The notes beneath the pieces are model-generated. The model had not been told where the DNA came from. It ran no database searches and saw only the letters and a list, made by a program, of their open reading frames with translations. A program made the position numbers and the translations under genes. A stretch of 64,000 nucleotides of DNA from JAIOSM01 sp023143455 (lineage in GTDB: Bacteria; Desulfobacterota; Desulfobacteria; Desulfobacterales; Desulfobacteraceae): assembly GCA_030632885.1 (NCBI GenBank), contig DAOVTW010000006.1, positions 1 to 64,000 on the forward strand. The letters are read 5' to 3'. Positions 37,251-45,074 of this stretch are shown here, piece by piece (within the stretch, counting starts at the first letter, position 1; each line of letters starts with the position of its first letter).

Positions 37251-37560
37251 TGTGGCCGGACCTGTTGATATCAGGAGAAGCATCCAATGGCAAAGAAGTT
37301 GTTGATTTAATAGAAAAAATTTTATCCAATGATGATGCTCCTCAGGTTGGGGGAAAAATAGAAGGAATAATTAACAAGCTTAACAAAGGTACAAACCTTC
37401 CTTCGTTTCTTCAATTAATCAAAGTAAAAACCGGAACAGAAATAAGATTTGTTCCAGTCTCAGAAGTTCTTTTTTTCATGGCAGAAGATAAATACAGAAC
37501 AATAAAAACAGGAAAGAATGAATTTTTAATATTGATGACTGACATATCAGATGTCTTTCT
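37238..37560 (+). pseudogene. Remnant of a LytTR-family response regulator
   Basis: LWPDLLISGEASNGKEVVDLIEK resembles a receiver-domain start, but the phosphoacceptor and the rest of the receiver are missing. The frame then jumps to ILSNDDAPQ and a LytTR DNA-binding start, LQLIKVKTGTEIRFVPVSEVLFFMAEDKYRTIKT. After KNEFLI similarity is lost and the frame runs into sequence opposite vapC. This is a doubly deleted remnant sitting head to head with the FAD oxidoreductase fragment. Confidence 0.72.
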
Positions 37561-37589
37561 GGATAATTCACTGTTATTCTATGCTGATA

Positions 37590-37991
37590 CTATTTTACCC
37601 AGTTTTCGACTTTTAATGATTTTATGCGTTTAAACTCGTTTTCATTATTTGTAACCAATATTAAATCTTTGCTAAGTGCATGGGCAGCAATCAATAAATC
37701 AAGAGGACCGATAATCTGACCTTGTCTTTCAAGCTTTGAACGAACTTCTCCATAACATTTTGATGCATCTTCATCATAAGAAAGAATTTCAAAGGGAGTT
37801 AGAAATTCATCCAGGCGTTTCAAATTTTGTTTTTTGTATTTGCTTTTTGAAACACCATATTGAAGTTCAGAAACCGTAATAGTCGATACGCCGACCATTC
37901 CAACATCTGTGTTCTTAAATCTCTGTATGACTTCTGGAGGTCTGTTATTCATGATGTAAATGCAAATGTTTGTATCAATCAAAAACTTCAT
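37590..37991 (-). CDS. vapC: VapC-type PIN-domain toxin
   Basis: A 133-aa PIN nuclease. Acidic residues expected to bind metal are in FLIDTNICIY (D6), TVSELQYG (Glu near 42), and PLDLLIAAHAL (Asp near 98), with NNENEF near the C terminus. VapC toxins cleave RNAs such as initiator tRNA. The start overlaps the antitoxin gene by 17 nt, the normal arrangement. The frame is complete, so the module is likely functional. Its 3' end overlaps the LytTR remnant. Confidence 0.9.
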   Translation of the reverse strand: MKFLIDTNICIYIMNNRPPEVIQRFKNTDVGMVGVSTITVSELQYGVSKSKYKKQNLKRLDEFLTPFEILSYDEDASKCYGEVRSKLERQGQIIGPLDLLIAAHALSKDLILVTNNENEFKRIKSLKVENWVK

Positions 37992-38223
37992 TCAGGTCAG
38001 CCCTTTCCTGTTGAGATTCTGGTTGATTCCGATCTGTCATAAACGGCTTATCATACTTACCTAAATTTTTTTCCCAAACATTCCATATAGAATTGTCTTT
38101 AGGTATCAAGAGAACACCTTCTGTACTCTTTTTAATATACACTTCTTTACCTTCAAACCGATAAGCCTTTGGCAAGCGTACAGCTTGACTGCGTCCATTA
38201 GTAAAAATTTTAGCTGTATCCAT
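37975..38223 (-). CDS. vapB: VapB-type antitoxin with SpoVT-AbrB domain
   Basis: An 82-aa protein from the ATG at 38223, directly preceded by GGAGG; an upstream frame start at 38244 falls within the promoter and is not needed. AKIFTNGRSQAVRLPKAYRFEGKEVYIKK is the AbrB/MazE-like DNA-binding fold. The C-terminal part (KYDKPFMTDRNQPESQQERADLNEVFD) would wrap VapC. It neutralises VapC and represses its own promoter, and overlaps vapC. Confidence 0.9.
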   Translation of the reverse strand: MDTAKIFTNGRSQAVRLPKAYRFEGKEVYIKKSTEGVLLIPKDNSIWNVWEKNLGKYDKPFMTDRNQPESQQERADLNEVFD

Positions 38224-38243
38224 TATAACCTCCATATGAATCA

Positions 38244-38289
38244 ATATGGACTATATCAAAAAGTATATACCATATTGTAGGGATGTCAA
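38244..38289 (-). promoter_or_regulatory. vapBC promoter and probable operator
   Basis: On the minus strand TTGACA (38289-38284), 16-nt spacer, TATACT (38267-38262). An inverted repeat ATATGG (38244-38249) with CCATAT (38270-38275) overlaps the spacer and the start region. That position fits autorepression by the VapB/VapC complex. Confidence 0.65.
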
Positions 38290-38330
38290 GGCATATCGAC
38301 AAAAAAAGTTTCCTTTATAAAATGATCCAA

Positions 38331-38480
38331 GTAATGACCGGCAGGAATAAGCACCGCTGGAACGGTTGAAGCTCACGGACCGCCAAGTGAAACAAGGGAA
38401 CAAAGGTCACTGACCCTTGGGGTCTGGTTTGGCGGGTGTAAAGGGATGAAAGGAACGAGTTCTGAGAACACTCTGTTTCC
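38331..38480. repeat. GC-richer segment sharing an end with the 14.4-kb palindrome
   Basis: AGTAATGACCGGCAGG at 38331 matches AGTAACGACCGGCAGG (minus strand, at the right end of the 14406-14565 element) at 15 of 16 bases. GGTGTAAAGG also appears in both. CCGCCAA and TTGGCGG near 38382 and 38430 could pair. A minus-strand frame at 38639-38373 (88 codons) has two hydrophobic stretches, but its tail lies in this segment, so it is probably not a gene. From 38640 to 38849 nothing convincing was seen. Confidence 0.4.
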
Positions 38481-38849
38481 GCGACAAAAGAATGATAAAG
38501 AAAATGCAATTATAGAAAAGAATAACAGATAGTATGAATACTTTTTTATAGAATTAGTATCAGGAGATTCTACTCCAATAAATCCGCTCGAACTAAAAAA
38601 AATGGTAACTATTCCCGTAATTATAGCCCATAAAAGCAAGCCCGATCCGCTCTTTTAGATATTTCTTTACTTAAATTTCATCTGGATTTGGTGGTAGCAT
38701 TTTATTTCCTTTTAGAGATAATGCCTACTTGCCTTGATAAGCTTATAAAATCAATACTATCAAGTTAACGTTTCTTGATAATTATTCAACCTATTAACAA
38801 TGTCAATCAAAATCATGTCAATTCAATCATGTTAGGTTTATCCAATGCA

Positions 38850-39000
38850 GGTTTGATCATCTTTCCTGAGCATTTGTTTGTTATTTTGTAATAAGTTCTT
38901 AGTGAGCGGAACGTTAAGAACAGCAAGTTCCTTGCTGTTTAGTGCAGGGAGGTTAGAACTTTTCAAAATGTTCAAACCGCTCAGGAAGGATGATCAGACC
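38850..39000. repeat. Second long imperfect palindrome with nested hairpins
   Basis: Arms at 38850-38871 and 38979-39000 are inverted repeats matching at 20 of 22 positions. Inside are a stem GTTCTTA/TAAGAAC (38895-38901 with 38915-38921) and CAGCAAG-TTC-CTTGCTG (38921-38937). The plan, a long outer stem of about 22 bp around 100-110 bases holding smaller hairpins, resembles the element at 14406-14565, but the sequences are not obviously alike. A 63-codon frame through it has no family resemblance. Confidence 0.5.
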
Positions 39001-39109
39001 GGAATGGGTAGAAGATTTATAGATATTGGACATAGAAAACATATTGCTTATATTAAATTCCTATGCTAATTCGTTATCATTTTTTTAAAGGCATGCTTTT
39101 AGGCATAAA

Positions 39110-40021
39110 ATGTTAAAAACTCACAATTCAAATTCAGAAGTAAAATCAAAACCCCTCTTGCCTATCTTTGCTATTTTAGGAGCAGTGCTCTTATGGGGCA
39201 GCTCATTTTCAGCAATGAGAGTTGTTCTCCGTGACCTTAGCCCATTTGAAGTTATGTCATGCCGACTAATTGTTGCGCTCATCTGTATCTTACCTTTTGT
39301 AAAACGACTTATACCAAAAGATTATCAAAAAGGTGACTGGAAAATCCTCATTCTAATGGTTTTGTTTCAACCATGCCTATATTTTCTATTTGAATCCAGA
39401 GCATTACAACTTACCACATCTTCTCAGGCCGGAATAATATCTGCATGTGTCCCTTTGATGGTAGCTTTTGCTGCCTGGATTTTCCTCTCAGAATCTATAA
39501 GTTCAAAAACTATAATCGGACTTGTTTTATCAATAGTTGGAGTAATCTTGTTGACCATGTTTCAAAGTACCACAGGGACAGCTTCAAACCCTGTACTCGG
39601 GAATATTCTCGAATTTGGCGCAATGGTATGCGCAACTTTCAATATAATTCTAATCAAAAAGCTTAGTGACAGATATAACACTTGGACATTAACAGCTATG
39701 CAGGTTTTTGCCGGCGCCTTATTCTTTATACCGGGAAGTGTTGGTGTAATCCACCAATTAAAATCTAACCCATCTGTCTTTACTTTTCAGACAATAGCAC
39801 TTTTACTCTTTCTTGGTTCATTTGTAAGCCTTGCTGCTTTTGGACTTTACAATTATGGAATAAGTAAAATACCTGCTTCAAAAGCAGGTATTTTTATCAA
39901 TCTTATCCCGGTTACTGCTGTATTACTTGGCTGGATCGTTTTAAATGAAGTTTTAAACACAAAACAATGCATTGCAGCATGCATTGTAATCCTTGGAGTA
40001 TTCCTTAGCAATAATAAATAA
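39110..40021 (+). CDS. DMT-superfamily transporter, two EamA domains
   Basis: A 303-aa membrane protein with ten hydrophobic segments arranged as two EamA repeats. Landmarks are LLWGSSFSAMRVVLRDLSPFEVMSCR in the first, and the helix pair with SKIPASKAGIFINLIPVTAVLLGWIVLNEVLN in the second. Relatives export amino acids, nucleosides or other metabolites. The substrate here is unknown. It is single and lies between the palindromic region and the hslO gene. Confidence 0.88.
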   Translation: MLKTHNSNSEVKSKPLLPIFAILGAVLLWGSSFSAMRVVLRDLSPFEVMSCRLIVALICILPFVKRLIPKDYQKGDWKILILMVLFQPCLYFLFESRALQLTTSSQAGIISACVPLMVAFAAWIFLSESISSKTIIGLVLSIVGVILLTMFQSTTGTASNPVLGNILEFGAMVCATFNIILIKKLSDRYNTWTLTAMQVFAGALFFIPGSVGVIHQLKSNPSVFTFQTIALLLFLGSFVSLAAFGLYNYGISKIPASKAGIFINLIPVTAVLLGWIVLNEVLNTKQCIAACIVILGVFLSNNK

Positions 40022-40056
40022 ACTTTTCTATTAATTTTCCTCTTTCCATGATATTC

Positions 40057-40076
40057 TGTTTGTTTATAAACAAACA
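40057..40076. promoter_or_regulatory. Perfect 20-bp palindrome upstream of hslO
   Basis: TGTTTGTTTATAAACAAACA is a perfect palindrome, with CATAAT at 40080 as a possible -10 just after it. The position, 24 nt before the Hsp33 start, suits an operator. There is no T-run and the stem has no loop-forming spacer, so it is less likely to be a terminator for the upstream transporter. Confidence 0.5.
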
Positions 40077-40100
40077 ATTCATAATAGATGTTTAATAATA

Positions 40101-41024
40101 ATGATTAAAAAAGATATATTTGGCAATACCACTAAAGAACAATTAAAAGCCGCACAAAAAGATCGCCTTTATTCCTTTCTCTTAAGCGATGGTTCAATCA
40201 GAGGCGCCATTGTAAAAAGTACTCGCATGATAAATGAAATGCGAGCAAACCATGTCCTTGGAATCGTTGAAACTCTGCTTCTCGGACATACTTACATTGC
40301 CGCAGCACTGCTTACTTCAAATTTAAAAGGTAATGACCGATTAAGCTTAGGCATAAAATGTTCAGGTCCGGTAAAAGGAATAGATGTTGAATCTAATGCT
40401 TTTGGCGAAGTACGGGGCTTTTTAAAAAACAGTCACATTGATATTAAAAACCCTGAAAAAGTAAAATCTTTATCTCAATTTTTCGGTGCTGGATTTTTAA
40501 CTGTCACTAAGTACATTGAGGATGCGAAAAGTCCATACTCCGGGCAAATTATGCTTGAACATGGAAGTATTGCAGAAGATCTTGCAAATTATTTCCTTCA
40601 ATCTGAACAAACCCCAACAGGATTCAACCTGAGTATTAATTTTGATTCCAAAGGAGAAGTCGCAGGAGCAGGTGGTATCTTCTTACAGGCAATGCCTGAT
40701 GCTGATAATGACAAATTGGTAAAAGCAGAAAAAATCCTCCAAAGCATTGAATCTATAGGTCATAATTTTGCTGAAAAAACAAAGCCTGAAGACTTGATAT
40801 TAAAAAGTTTTGAGGAATTAAACCCTGTCTTTATTGGTAACAGAAGGATTGAGTTCTTCTGTAGGTGCAGTAAAAAAAAGGTGAGCAACTATGTGTCTAA
40901 ACTCCCAAAAAAAGAGCTTGATAATATTTTAGCTGAATCTGTATTCCCTCTTGAAACAACATGCCATCACTGTAACTCTGTTTATGGCTTCAGCAAAAAA
41001 GAAATTGAAAACTTTAAATCATGA
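40101..41024 (+). CDS. hslO: Redox-regulated chaperone Hsp33
   Basis: A 307-aa protein. The C-terminal redox switch shows FCRCSKKK and TTCHHCN, the CxC and CxxC pairs that bind zinc when reduced and form disulfides under oxidative stress to expose the chaperone surface. The body contains RGAIVKSTRMINEMR and YSGQIMLEHGSIAEDLANYFLQSEQTPTGF, normal for the family. The stop overlaps the next gene by 4 nt. Its presence in an anaerobe fits protection after oxygen exposure. Confidence 0.95.
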   Translation: MIKKDIFGNTTKEQLKAAQKDRLYSFLLSDGSIRGAIVKSTRMINEMRANHVLGIVETLLLGHTYIAAALLTSNLKGNDRLSLGIKCSGPVKGIDVESNAFGEVRGFLKNSHIDIKNPEKVKSLSQFFGAGFLTVTKYIEDAKSPYSGQIMLEHGSIAEDLANYFLQSEQTPTGFNLSINFDSKGEVAGAGGIFLQAMPDADNDKLVKAEKILQSIESIGHNFAEKTKPEDLILKSFEELNPVFIGNRRIEFFCRCSKKKVSNYVSKLPKKELDNILAESVFPLETTCHHCNSVYGFSKKEIENFKS

Positions 41025-41770
41025 GACTTGCAATTTTATCAGATATCCACAGTAATTTAGAGGCACTTGAAAGTGTTTTAGATGACATTAAAAATATATC
41101 AATAGATGAAATTATTTCTCTCGGAGATAATATCGGATATGGTGCGGATCCTGAAAAAGTGATTCAAACAATTAGGAAGGAAAACATTGAGTCTGTTCTT
41201 GGAAACCACGAATTAGCCTGCATCAAAGAAGACTATCTAATAACTTTTAACAAGAGCGCAAAAAAAGCACTATTAATTAACAAGGATTTACTCTCCCTGG
41301 AATCTTTAGAGTATATTTCAAACCTTAATACATGCATAATCCGTCACAATTGTAGATTTGTACATGCCCTGCCTCCAGAATCAACTACAAAATATATTAC
41401 ATATGAAACAAAAAAAAACCTTGCTCAAATAATGGAAGACATACCTGAACGCATCTCTTTTGTGGGACACACCCACAATTTAGGTGTGTATGAATATTGC
41501 GATGGAGAAATTAAAATAAAAGATATAAAGAAAAAAAAGCTTATCCTTGACAAAAATAATAGCTATATTGTAAATACAGGTAGTGTTGGACAGCCTCGGA
41601 ATAATAGAATAAATGCAGAGTATGTAATCTGGGATTCCAAGGAAAAAACAATAGAATCAAGGTATGTAACATATGATAACAAAAAAGCTGCTAGAAAAAT
41701 TATCAAAGCTGGTATCCCCCAAATTTATTCAAAAAGAGTTGAAGAAGGGAATATCTATAAAGAAGTCTAA
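41021..41770 (+). CDS. Calcineurin-like metallophosphoesterase
   Basis: A 249-aa protein of the MPE/YfcE-like group. Metal-binding motifs are in order: LAILSDIHSN (D-x-H), SLGDNIGYGADP (GD), LGNHELA (GNHE), and FVGHTHNLGVYE (GHTH). YIVNTGSVGQPRNN near residue 187 follows the usual phosphodiesterase pattern. The substrate is not predictable; relatives hydrolyse phosphodiesters or phosphate esters. It is coupled to hslO by a 4-nt overlap and followed by a small Cys/His-rich protein. Confidence 0.88.
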   Translation: MRLAILSDIHSNLEALESVLDDIKNISIDEIISLGDNIGYGADPEKVIQTIRKENIESVLGNHELACIKEDYLITFNKSAKKALLINKDLLSLESLEYISNLNTCIIRHNCRFVHALPPESTTKYITYETKKNLAQIMEDIPERISFVGHTHNLGVYEYCDGEIKIKDIKKKKLILDKNNSYIVNTGSVGQPRNNRINAEYVIWDSKEKTIESRYVTYDNKKAARKIIKAGIPQIYSKRVEEGNIYKEV

Positions 41771-41799
41771 CATATTGATATAAACAAAAGGCGATTAAT

Positions 41800-42117
41800 A
41801 TGTGTAAATATTGTGACGACCATACACACTCTCATGAGCATCATGACCACCCTCAGATTGTTCAAATCATGCCTGCTCAAAAAGAGCTTTATGCTGTATA
41901 TCATAGTGAAAAACCAATTGATTGTGCAGTAAAAACGGGAAAAAACGGGCTCTCGTTAGTACCTGTTCTTTTCATGGGATTAATAAAACATGGTGAAAAA
42001 ACCATGGTAGAAGGATTCTTTGCCTCAAGCTCCATTAATTCTTGCGAGGATATCAAAGGGTTCAAAGGCTATGCTGCATCTATTGACGATGCAGAAAAGC
42101 TATATGTTAATAATTAA
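41800..42117 (+). CDS. Small protein with Cys/His-rich N terminus, unknown function
   Basis: A 105-aa protein, unrecognised. It opens MCKYCDDHTHSHEHHDHPQ, a dense set of two Cys and six His that looks able to bind a metal. The remainder is a soluble alpha/beta-like sequence (KELYAVYHSEKPIDCAVKTGKNGLSLVPVLFMG) ending in GYAASIDDAEKLY. A good upstream site (AAAGGCG) and 9-nt distance to iorA suggest cotranscription. The nearby iron-sulfur enzyme makes a metal-handling or accessory role conceivable, but that is inference. Confidence 0.65.
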   Translation: MCKYCDDHTHSHEHHDHPQIVQIMPAQKELYAVYHSEKPIDCAVKTGKNGLSLVPVLFMGLIKHGEKTMVEGFFASSSINSCEDIKGFKGYAASIDDAEKLYVNN

Positions 42118-42126
42118 GGAGAACAA

Positions 42127-43977
42127 ATGCATAGGCTTTTAAATGACTCTCCCGGCGAGAAGATAATGCTTCTTGGTAATGAATCAATTGCCAGAGGAGC
42201 TATTGAAGCTGGCGTTGCTTTTGCAACAACCTATCCTGGCACACCATCTTCTGAAATTTCTTTAAATCTTTTCCAAATGTCACAGCAAACTGATCTTTAT
42301 TTTGAGTATAGCACCAATGAAAAGGTTGCCCTTGAAGTTGCAGCAGCAGCAGCTATTGCCGGCGTAAGAACCATGTGCCTGATGAAGCATGTTGGGTTAA
42401 ATGTTGCAGCAGACCCTTTAATGACTCTTGCTTATATCGGAATAAAAGGCGGACTTGTTATTCTTACTGCTGATGACCCATATATGTTTTCAAGCCAGAA
42501 CGAACAGGATAACAGATATTATGGGAAATTAGCCGGACTTCCTGTGCTTGAACCATCTTCGGTTCAAGAAGCAAAAGAAATGACAAAGTATGCTTTTGAG
42601 CTTTCTGAAAAAGTGGGCGAGCCAGTACTCTTGAGAACCACAACCAGAATAAATCATTCAAGCGCCTTTGTAAGCCTTGGTAGCATGAATAAACGAGAAC
42701 CAAAAGGTGATTTTAAAAGAGATCCATTCAAATATGTTACTGTTCCTGCTGTTGCCAGAAATCTCCATGTAAAGCTTCTTGAAAATCTAGATAAAACCCT
42801 TACGATATCAGAAGATTGCAAAGAAAATTTTATCAAGGGAGACGGTAAATTTGGAGTGATATGTAATGGAGTAAGCTATCTATATGTATCGGATGCAATA
42901 AAAGATCTTAATCTTGAAGGAAAAGTAAAAATTTTACGTATCGGTCTTTCAAATCCTTTACCAGGAAAAATGATCAAAAAATTTGTAGGCTCCTGTGATA
43001 AAGTTTTAATTGTCGAAGAAGGTGAGCCTTTTATGGAAGAAGCTGTAAAGGCATTTGCCCAGGAAGAAGGAATAACTATACCTATTGCAGGAAAAAGCGA
43101 AAAGCTTTTCTCTCGCCTCTATGAATACAATCCAGGGATTGTAAGAGAAAAAATGGCACTCTTTTTTGGACTTGACTACACGCCGGCAAAAAATATTGAC
43201 TCTTCTAATTTTCCGGTGATCCCTCAGAGACCACCGAATTTGTGTTCAGGTTGTTCACATCGGGCAACATTTTATGAGCTTCAAGCTGCTGCAAGAGAAA
43301 TGGATATAATCGTTCCCACAGATATCGGCTGCTACACACTGGGATTCCTTCCACCTCTGAACACAGGTGACTTGGTTATATGCATGGGTGCATCCATAAG
43401 TTCTGCCTGTGGTTTTGCCGAAGTAACTGACAAAAAAGTCGTACCGGTTATTGGTGATTCAACATTCTTTCATTCAGGAATAACAGGTCTTGTAAATGCT
43501 GTATTTAATAATCATAACCTTACTCTTATTATTCTGGAAAATGGTATAACAGCAATGACAGGACATCAGCCACATCCTGGAGTTGATATGGAAGCATTAA
43601 ATTTTAAAGGGTATAACAGAATCTCCATTGAGAAAGTTGTACGATCTCTTGGGATTGAACATGTTACCCTTATAAAACCTTTTAAAGTTAAGAAAAGTAT
43701 TGAGCAGATAAAAGAGGCCCTAAAATTTAAAGGGGTTTCTGTTATAATATCACAAGAACCTTGTGCTATTATGCTAAAAAACTTAAAAACACACACGCTA
43801 AGACCTTTTAAGATTACTGATAAGTGCAATAATACCAGGGAATGTATAAATTCAATAGCATGCCCATCATTTTTTATTGAAGATGGCAAGGTGAATATTG
43901 ATTCAACCACATGTGTGGGCTGTGCGGTTTGTGCTCAAATCTGCCCGGAAAATGCTATTATTCCTTTAAAGAATTAA
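42127..43977 (+). CDS. iorA: Indolepyruvate:ferredoxin oxidoreductase, alpha subunit
   Basis: A 616-aa subunit. Its N-terminal part (residues about 15-180) is the pyrimidine-binding half of a thiamine-diphosphate enzyme (GNESIARGAIEAGVAFATTYPGTPSSE); the TPP-binding half is around 370-520 (GDSTFFHSGITGLVNAVFNNHNLTLIILENG). The C terminus carries two iron-sulfur cluster sites (CINSIACPSFF and CVGCAVCAQICPEN). With IorB it oxidatively decarboxylates aryl-pyruvates from aromatic amino acids to aryl-acetyl-CoA and reduces ferredoxin. It is the large-subunit gene, with iorB 27 nt downstream. Confidence 0.95.
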   Translation: MHRLLNDSPGEKIMLLGNESIARGAIEAGVAFATTYPGTPSSEISLNLFQMSQQTDLYFEYSTNEKVALEVAAAAAIAGVRTMCLMKHVGLNVAADPLMTLAYIGIKGGLVILTADDPYMFSSQNEQDNRYYGKLAGLPVLEPSSVQEAKEMTKYAFELSEKVGEPVLLRTTTRINHSSAFVSLGSMNKREPKGDFKRDPFKYVTVPAVARNLHVKLLENLDKTLTISEDCKENFIKGDGKFGVICNGVSYLYVSDAIKDLNLEGKVKILRIGLSNPLPGKMIKKFVGSCDKVLIVEEGEPFMEEAVKAFAQEEGITIPIAGKSEKLFSRLYEYNPGIVREKMALFFGLDYTPAKNIDSSNFPVIPQRPPNLCSGCSHRATFYELQAAAREMDIIVPTDIGCYTLGFLPPLNTGDLVICMGASISSACGFAEVTDKKVVPVIGDSTFFHSGITGLVNAVFNNHNLTLIILENGITAMTGHQPHPGVDMEALNFKGYNRISIEKVVRSLGIEHVTLIKPFKVKKSIEQIKEALKFKGVSVIISQEPCAIMLKNLKTHTLRPFKITDKCNNTRECINSIACPSFFIEDGKVNIDSTTCVGCAVCAQICPENAIIPLKN

Positions 43978-44003
43978 TAAAATAAACCAGGATTATATAT
44001 AAA

Positions 44004-44591
44004 ATGGAAACAAATAGATTAATTATTGTTGCAGTTGGAGGACAGGGTAATCTTTTAGCTTCAAAGGTTCTTGGTGAAGCAGCCCTTCTATCTAATGTTC
44101 CTATTCGTATGAGTGAAATACATGGGATGGCTCAACGTGGGGGGATTGTTGAATCTTCAATAGTCTTTGGAGATGCTGCAAGTCCTCTTATTGCTGACGG
44201 TGAAGCAGATGTGCTTTTAGGATTTGAACCTTCTGAAACATTAAGAGCATTAACAAGATGTAGTAAAAATACAAAAATAGTAACAAACACTTCGCCTTTA
44301 CCTCCATTTACCGTGGCTATCGGACTTGGTGTTTATCCTGACATTGAAGAAATGAAAAAAATCATTAGGCAGGAAACTGCATCTTTATTGGCATTTGATG
44401 CAATGAAGCTTGCAAAAGAAGCTGGGAGTCCTTTGACAATGAATATTGTTCTCTTAGGAGCACTTTTAAAATCAAAAGGTATTTCTTTTACAAAAGAAAA
44501 AATGGAAGAAGCAATAAAAAGAGTTACTAAACCTGCATTTACTGAAATGAACCTTAAAGCATTTAATCTTGGTTTTTCAGTAGAAGCCTAA
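44004..44591 (+). CDS. iorB: Indolepyruvate:ferredoxin oxidoreductase, beta subunit
   Basis: A 195-aa subunit of the pyruvate-oxidoreductase gamma-domain family. GVGGQGNLLASKVLGEAALL-type glycine-rich start (residues about 10-30), SEIHGMAQRGGIVESSIVFGD, and DVLLGFEPSETLRAL are characteristic. It contributes the CoA-interacting part of the two-subunit enzyme. It directly follows iorA and precedes aroQ by 25 nt. Confidence 0.94.
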   Translation: METNRLIIVAVGGQGNLLASKVLGEAALLSNVPIRMSEIHGMAQRGGIVESSIVFGDAASPLIADGEADVLLGFEPSETLRALTRCSKNTKIVTNTSPLPPFTVAIGLGVYPDIEEMKKIIRQETASLLAFDAMKLAKEAGSPLTMNIVLLGALLKSKGISFTKEKMEEAIKRVTKPAFTEMNLKAFNLGFSVEA

Positions 44592-44615
44592 AATAAGGTG
44601 TAACCTTAAATAAAA

Positions 44616-45074
44616 ATGGTTAAAGAAAATAAAATAAGAGTCCATGTTATTCATGGACCCAACCTTAACATGCTTGGCAAAAGAGAACCTGAAATTTATG
44701 GTGGGAAAACCCTTGATGATATTGATACTGATTTAAAAAACAAGGCAAAAACCCTCAAGATTGCGCTTGAAACATTCCAATCTAATCATGAGAGTGAAAT
44801 TGTTGAAAAAATTCATGATATTTTTCAACAGAAAAGCAATGGATTAATTATTAATCCTGCAGCTTTCACACATACAAGTGTTGCAATAAGAGATGCACTT
44901 TTGCTGCTTGACATCCCCATCATTGAGGTCCATCTTTCAAATATATATAAACGTGAAGAGTTCAGGCACAAATCAATGATATCAGATATTGTTACAGGAC
45001 AGATAACAGGGCTTGGTTCAATTGGCTACATGCTTGCTTTAAATGCAATTGTGGGAAACCTGCATGAAAAGTGA
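44616..45074 (+). CDS. aroQ: Type II 3-dehydroquinate dehydratase
   Basis: A 152-aa enzyme of the shikimate pathway that dehydrates 3-dehydroquinate. The N-terminal HVIHGPNLNMLGKREPEIYGG has the catalytic-loop Arg/Tyr region, FQSNHESEIVEKIHD contains the substrate-binding Asn-His, and IINPAAFTHTSVAIRDAL and EVHLSNIYKREEFRHKS carry the catalytic His and specificity residues. Length is normal. It overlaps mqnB by 11 nt. Aromatic biosynthesis next to menaquinone synthesis is sensible, since chorismate feeds the futalosine route. Confidence 0.95.
   Translation: MVKENKIRVHVIHGPNLNMLGKREPEIYGGKTLDDIDTDLKNKAKTLKIALETFQSNHESEIVEKIHDIFQQKSNGLIINPAAFTHTSVAIRDALLLLDIPIIEVHLSNIYKREEFRHKSMISDIVTGQITGLGSIGYMLALNAIVGNLHEK

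Noticed and set aside
38373..38639. 88-codon minus-strand membrane protein
   Set aside because: Two hydrophobic stretches are present, but its tail falls in the repeat-like segment; it is at best a remnant.
38878..39069. 63-codon plus-strand reading frame
   Set aside because: It lies across the palindromic element at 38850-39000, has no family resemblance and a poor ribosome site.
40057..40076. Palindrome as a terminator of the EamA transporter gene
   Set aside because: It has no loop and no T-run; its position fits a control site for hslO better.
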